Shown here in pieces: positions 62,236-64,000 of a stretch of 64,000 bases of DNA (within the stretch, counting starts at the first letter, position 1; every line of letters begins with the position of its first letter). The notes under the pieces were generated by a model, which saw only the letters and a list, made by a program, of their open reading frames with translations, made no database searches and was not told where the DNA came from. This DNA comes from HdN1 sp052035295 (GTDB taxonomy: Bacteria; Pseudomonadota; Gammaproteobacteria; Pseudomonadales; Ketobacteraceae): the NCBI GenBank assembly GCA_052035295.1, contig JBPOHS010000002.1, positions 1 through 64,000 on the forward strand, written 5' to 3'. Position numbers and translations under genes: made by a program.

Positions 62236-63588
62236 ATGAAAGTCAACAAAGCACTTCTTGCATTCCTTCTCGCCATGCCGCTGTCAGCTTGCAATAGTGA
62301 TAGCGATAGCAGTTCCTCTGGCACCACAGATACCGATTCATCCGGGGGCGGTAATTCAACTCTCGGCGAAGGCAGTAATACTTCCGGTATTACCAATGCA
62401 GAAAATCTCCCAAAGACGACTGATGCGGTAATTGATTCTGTTGTTGCGGTGTCTATTGTCGCCAGGAGCAATGGACGTTCGAGTTTGTTGAATCATGCGC
62501 CTACACCGCGAGATGTGCCGTCCTCACAAGGGCTGCCGTTTGCACCAACGGATGATTATGCTCGCTATCTGGGTGAAGAAAATTACGGCGAATTTTTCAC
62601 TGGTGGGACCGGTAGTCGATTGGCTTGTGAGTCGTTGAACCGGATTCGCGGTGCTTATGGTGAGCTGGGCAGTGCCGACGGCATGTCCTGCATTATGGGC
62701 AAACTGGTGGGTTCGGACATTTCTGACGCAGATTTTCGCATGACCGAATTTCTTGTCAGTGATGAGTTCAAGGTGAAGATGCGTTATCGTGTTATCAGTA
62801 AGGACGAATCCATTGCCGCTTTCGAGGCTTATTACTGTATGCCGGACGGCGATGGTAATTATGTCCAGTCAGGATACACCTACCATGACTATTCCGGTGA
62901 TAAACCAAGAATTTATGCCAAGGGTTTTTCTTACCCGGACAATCCTGATGTTGAGTCAGTGAAATATGTCGCTGACATCGAAGCGGATGGTGTCGATTCG
63001 CAAGGCCGTCTTCTGGATAACAAGGCGTTGACGTACAAGTATCAAAACCTCTTTACCGACGGACGTAGCAATCATGTGGAATCGGATATCGAGGTAACGC
63101 CAGATCTGTTTCAATATAACGGCTACTCATGTGAACGTGATGTGGGGGGCGAGAGCGGTGATTGCAGCCGTGTAGATAGCGTCAATTTTGCTGCCTCCGT
63201 TCTGGATCTGAACGAAGAGGGTGAGCGTAATCCTAATCTTTTTGCTCTAGGGGATGGCGCTGCATGGTCAAATGTGACGTCTCCTTCTGGAATTCAGGCA
63301 TGGTTTGGTGATACTGGTGATGTAGATACAGGCAGTGACGCCGCTCTTGATGCTTATCGCAGTTTGGTGGGGGAAGCCGGTGCCAAGACAACTTCATCAG
63401 TGATCGAAGGACTCGATTTTGAAGGTGAGGAAGTTTGGGATTGCTCAGGTGATGCAACGGTGGTCAGCGATGAGGCAGCCATTTCCGAAGTCATGGCCTG
63501 CATTGAAACTACCGAAATCGATCAGAATGTGCATCTGGAATGTCATGAGTATGGGCTTTCCGATGCAGTGGAGACTGAAATCGAGTGA
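62236..63588 (+). CDS. Large secreted lipoprotein of unknown function
   Basis: This 450-residue protein has a lipoprotein signal ending in the lipobox LSAC (C19). It is followed by an acidic, Ser/Asp/Thr/Gly-rich linker (residues 20-60), then a folded region with many Asp, Tyr and Cys residues (at least eight Cys after the lipobox, so disulfides are likely). The highly acidic composition suits surface or periplasmic exposure. I do not recognise any known domain. AGGAA precedes the ATG. A candidate promoter, TTGATT (62121-62126)-N16-TATGGT (62143-62148), lies upstream. Confidence 0.7.
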   Translation: MKVNKALLAFLLAMPLSACNSDSDSSSSGTTDTDSSGGGNSTLGEGSNTSGITNAENLPKTTDAVIDSVVAVSIVARSNGRSSLLNHAPTPRDVPSSQGLPFAPTDDYARYLGEENYGEFFTGGTGSRLACESLNRIRGAYGELGSADGMSCIMGKLVGSDISDADFRMTEFLVSDEFKVKMRYRVISKDESIAAFEAYYCMPDGDGNYVQSGYTYHDYSGDKPRIYAKGFSYPDNPDVESVKYVADIEADGVDSQGRLLDNKALTYKYQNLFTDGRSNHVESDIEVTPDLFQYNGYSCERDVGGESGDCSRVDSVNFAASVLDLNEEGERNPNLFALGDGAAWSNVTSPSGIQAWFGDTGDVDTGSDAALDAYRSLVGEAGAKTTSSVIEGLDFEGEEVWDCSGDATVVSDEAAISEVMACIETTEIDQNVHLECHEYGLSDAVETEIE

Positions 63589-63603
63589 TTGGATAGCCAT
63601 CGT

Positions 63604-63633
63604 AGACTGACGGCCAGTCATGGTCGGCAGTCT
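63604..63633 (+). terminator. Hairpin after lipoprotein gene
   Basis: AGACTG (63604-63609) and CAGTCT (63628-63633) with partly paired interior form a hairpin 15 bases after the stop codon. No T-run follows, so it is a weak terminator call. Confidence 0.35.
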
Positions 63634-63681
63634 GCAGGATCACCCAGGTATGGGGAGAGAGCTTTTTGTAGTCAGCCAGGA

Positions 63682-63714
63682 TTGATCAAACAGGAATGCT
63701 GTATATAATTACAG
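63682..63714 (+). promoter_or_regulatory. LexA-controlled promoter of the imuB operon
   Basis: CTGTATATAATTACAG (63699-63714) is a perfect CTGT-N8-ACAG SOS box. TATAAT inside it (63704-63709) and TTGATC (63682-63687) make a sigma-70 promoter with a 16-base spacer, so LexA would cover the -10. This predicts tight repression until DNA damage. Confidence 0.85.
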
Positions 63715-63738
63715 TATTCCTGTTTGCGGAGTCCTGAC

Positions 63739-63828
63739 ATGCTTTGTTCGCCCGGTTTTTTCATCCTCGCTCGTCTCGATCCGCTCTCATCGTGGCGTGC
63801 GCGGTGTCCCGTCACTGCATCCCGGTAG
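63739..63828 (+). CDS. 29-codon ORF upstream of imuB (leader or imuA remnant)
   Basis: A short ORF starts with ATG at 63739, ten bases after a GGAG site, and ends with TAG at 63826-63828, five bases before the imuB ATG. The 29-residue product is mixed hydrophobic and basic and does not resemble any protein I know, including ImuA. It is the first ORF after the LexA promoter, and imuB itself has no clear ribosome site, so translational coupling is possible. It may equally be non-functional. Confidence 0.35.
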   Translation: MLCSPGFFILARLDPLSSWRARCPVTASR

Positions 63829-63833
63829 CCGCC

Positions 63834-64000
63834 ATGCTCTGGGTCTGCCTGCATTTTCCCCGCTTGCCGCTGGATGTTTTCAATCCTCCGTCTGACACAC
63901 CCCTGGTGGTCGAAGACCTGTCGCGCCAACGCCGTCAGGTGTTACTGGCCTCGCCAGCGGCCCTGGCGGCCGGTGTTCGCCCGGGCATGAGCATTCCGGC
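63834..64000 (+). CDS. imuB: ImuB, Y-family polymerase-like protein (cut by window edge)
   Basis: The visible 55 codons start MLWVCLHFPRLPLDVF and continue to LLASPAALAAGVRPGMSIP, the N-terminus of ImuB proteins (Y-family polymerase relatives that lack catalytic residues and load DnaE2 for mutagenic repair). The rest lies beyond the window. The LexA box upstream fits an SOS gene. Only the first part is visible, so completeness is unknown. The usual imuA gene between LexA box and imuB is missing here, replaced by a 29-codon ORF. Confidence 0.75.
   Translation, partial: MLWVCLHFPRLPLDVFNPPSDTPLVVEDLSRQRRQVLLASPAALAAGVRPGMSIP

Noticed and set aside
1..64000. tRNA, rRNA, CRISPR arrays and riboswitches
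   Set aside because: I looked in the gaps and saw no cloverleaf, regular repeat-spacer pattern or known riboswitch core; a covariance-model search would be needed to exclude small RNAs.

Overview
The window reads as chromosomal DNA of an aerobic or microaerobic gammaproteobacterium, probably a free-living marine or oil-associated lineage. The evidence is the set of gammaproteobacterial housekeeping genes (csiV-mfd, cnoX, rlmM, tusA, epmC, greB, fabR), a complete cbb3 oxidase locus, a phasin, two membrane desaturase/hydroxylase enzymes and an imuB-type SOS gene. I cannot fix the genus. Nearly all of the DNA is coding. I saw no rRNA, tRNA, CRISPR array or prophage; the only mobile DNA is the right end of an IS66-like element at the left edge.

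Layout. 1-2.6 kb: IS66 end, an orphan ORF, a VOC protein, and a TetR regulator divergent from a fatty acid hydroxylase with a perfect palindromic operator between them. 2.6-8.6 kb: csiV, mfd, a phasin and cnoX. 8.7-12.5 kb: a diguanylate cyclase, a degenerate GGDEF paralogue, a sirtuin and a hypothetical gene. 12.6-22.7 kb (minus strand): clsB, then ccoG-ccoH-ccoI-ccoS-tauE-like and ccoNOQP, with a perfect ANR/FNR box upstream of ccoN and a terminator between the two cco operons. 23-28.9 kb: amtB, an SCP2 protein, an orphan response regulator, rlmM, an AmpG-like transporter and tusA. 28.9-33.2 kb (minus): an unusual papain-like protease/alpha-beta hydrolase fusion, a hypothetical gene and a MATE exporter. 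33.3-39.7 kb: epmC, two unknowns, greB, apbE and a PAS-GGDEF-EAL protein behind a sigma-54-type promoter. 39.7-44.8 kb: fabR/desaturase, TetR/serine hydrolase (each pair divergent, with operator-like palindromes), Rieske ferredoxin and a dimeric dUTPase.

44.9-54.5 kb is the most interesting region: a five-gene cluster of transglutaminase-like, DUF2126, circularly permuted ATP-grasp and alpha-E proteins. It carries two versions of the ATP-grasp/alpha-E module, one fused in a single polypeptide and one split into two genes. Each half of the cluster is preceded by a sigma-54-like -24/-12 element. The families point to a nitrogen- or stress-regulated peptide-bond-forming/cleaving system whose product is unknown.

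54.5-64 kb: FkbM methyltransferase, a 7TM class III nucleotide cyclase, a MacAB-like ABC efflux cassette with two separate permeases, a large lipoprotein, and a LexA-box promoter leading through a 29-codon ORF into imuB, which runs off the right edge with no imuA in front of it.
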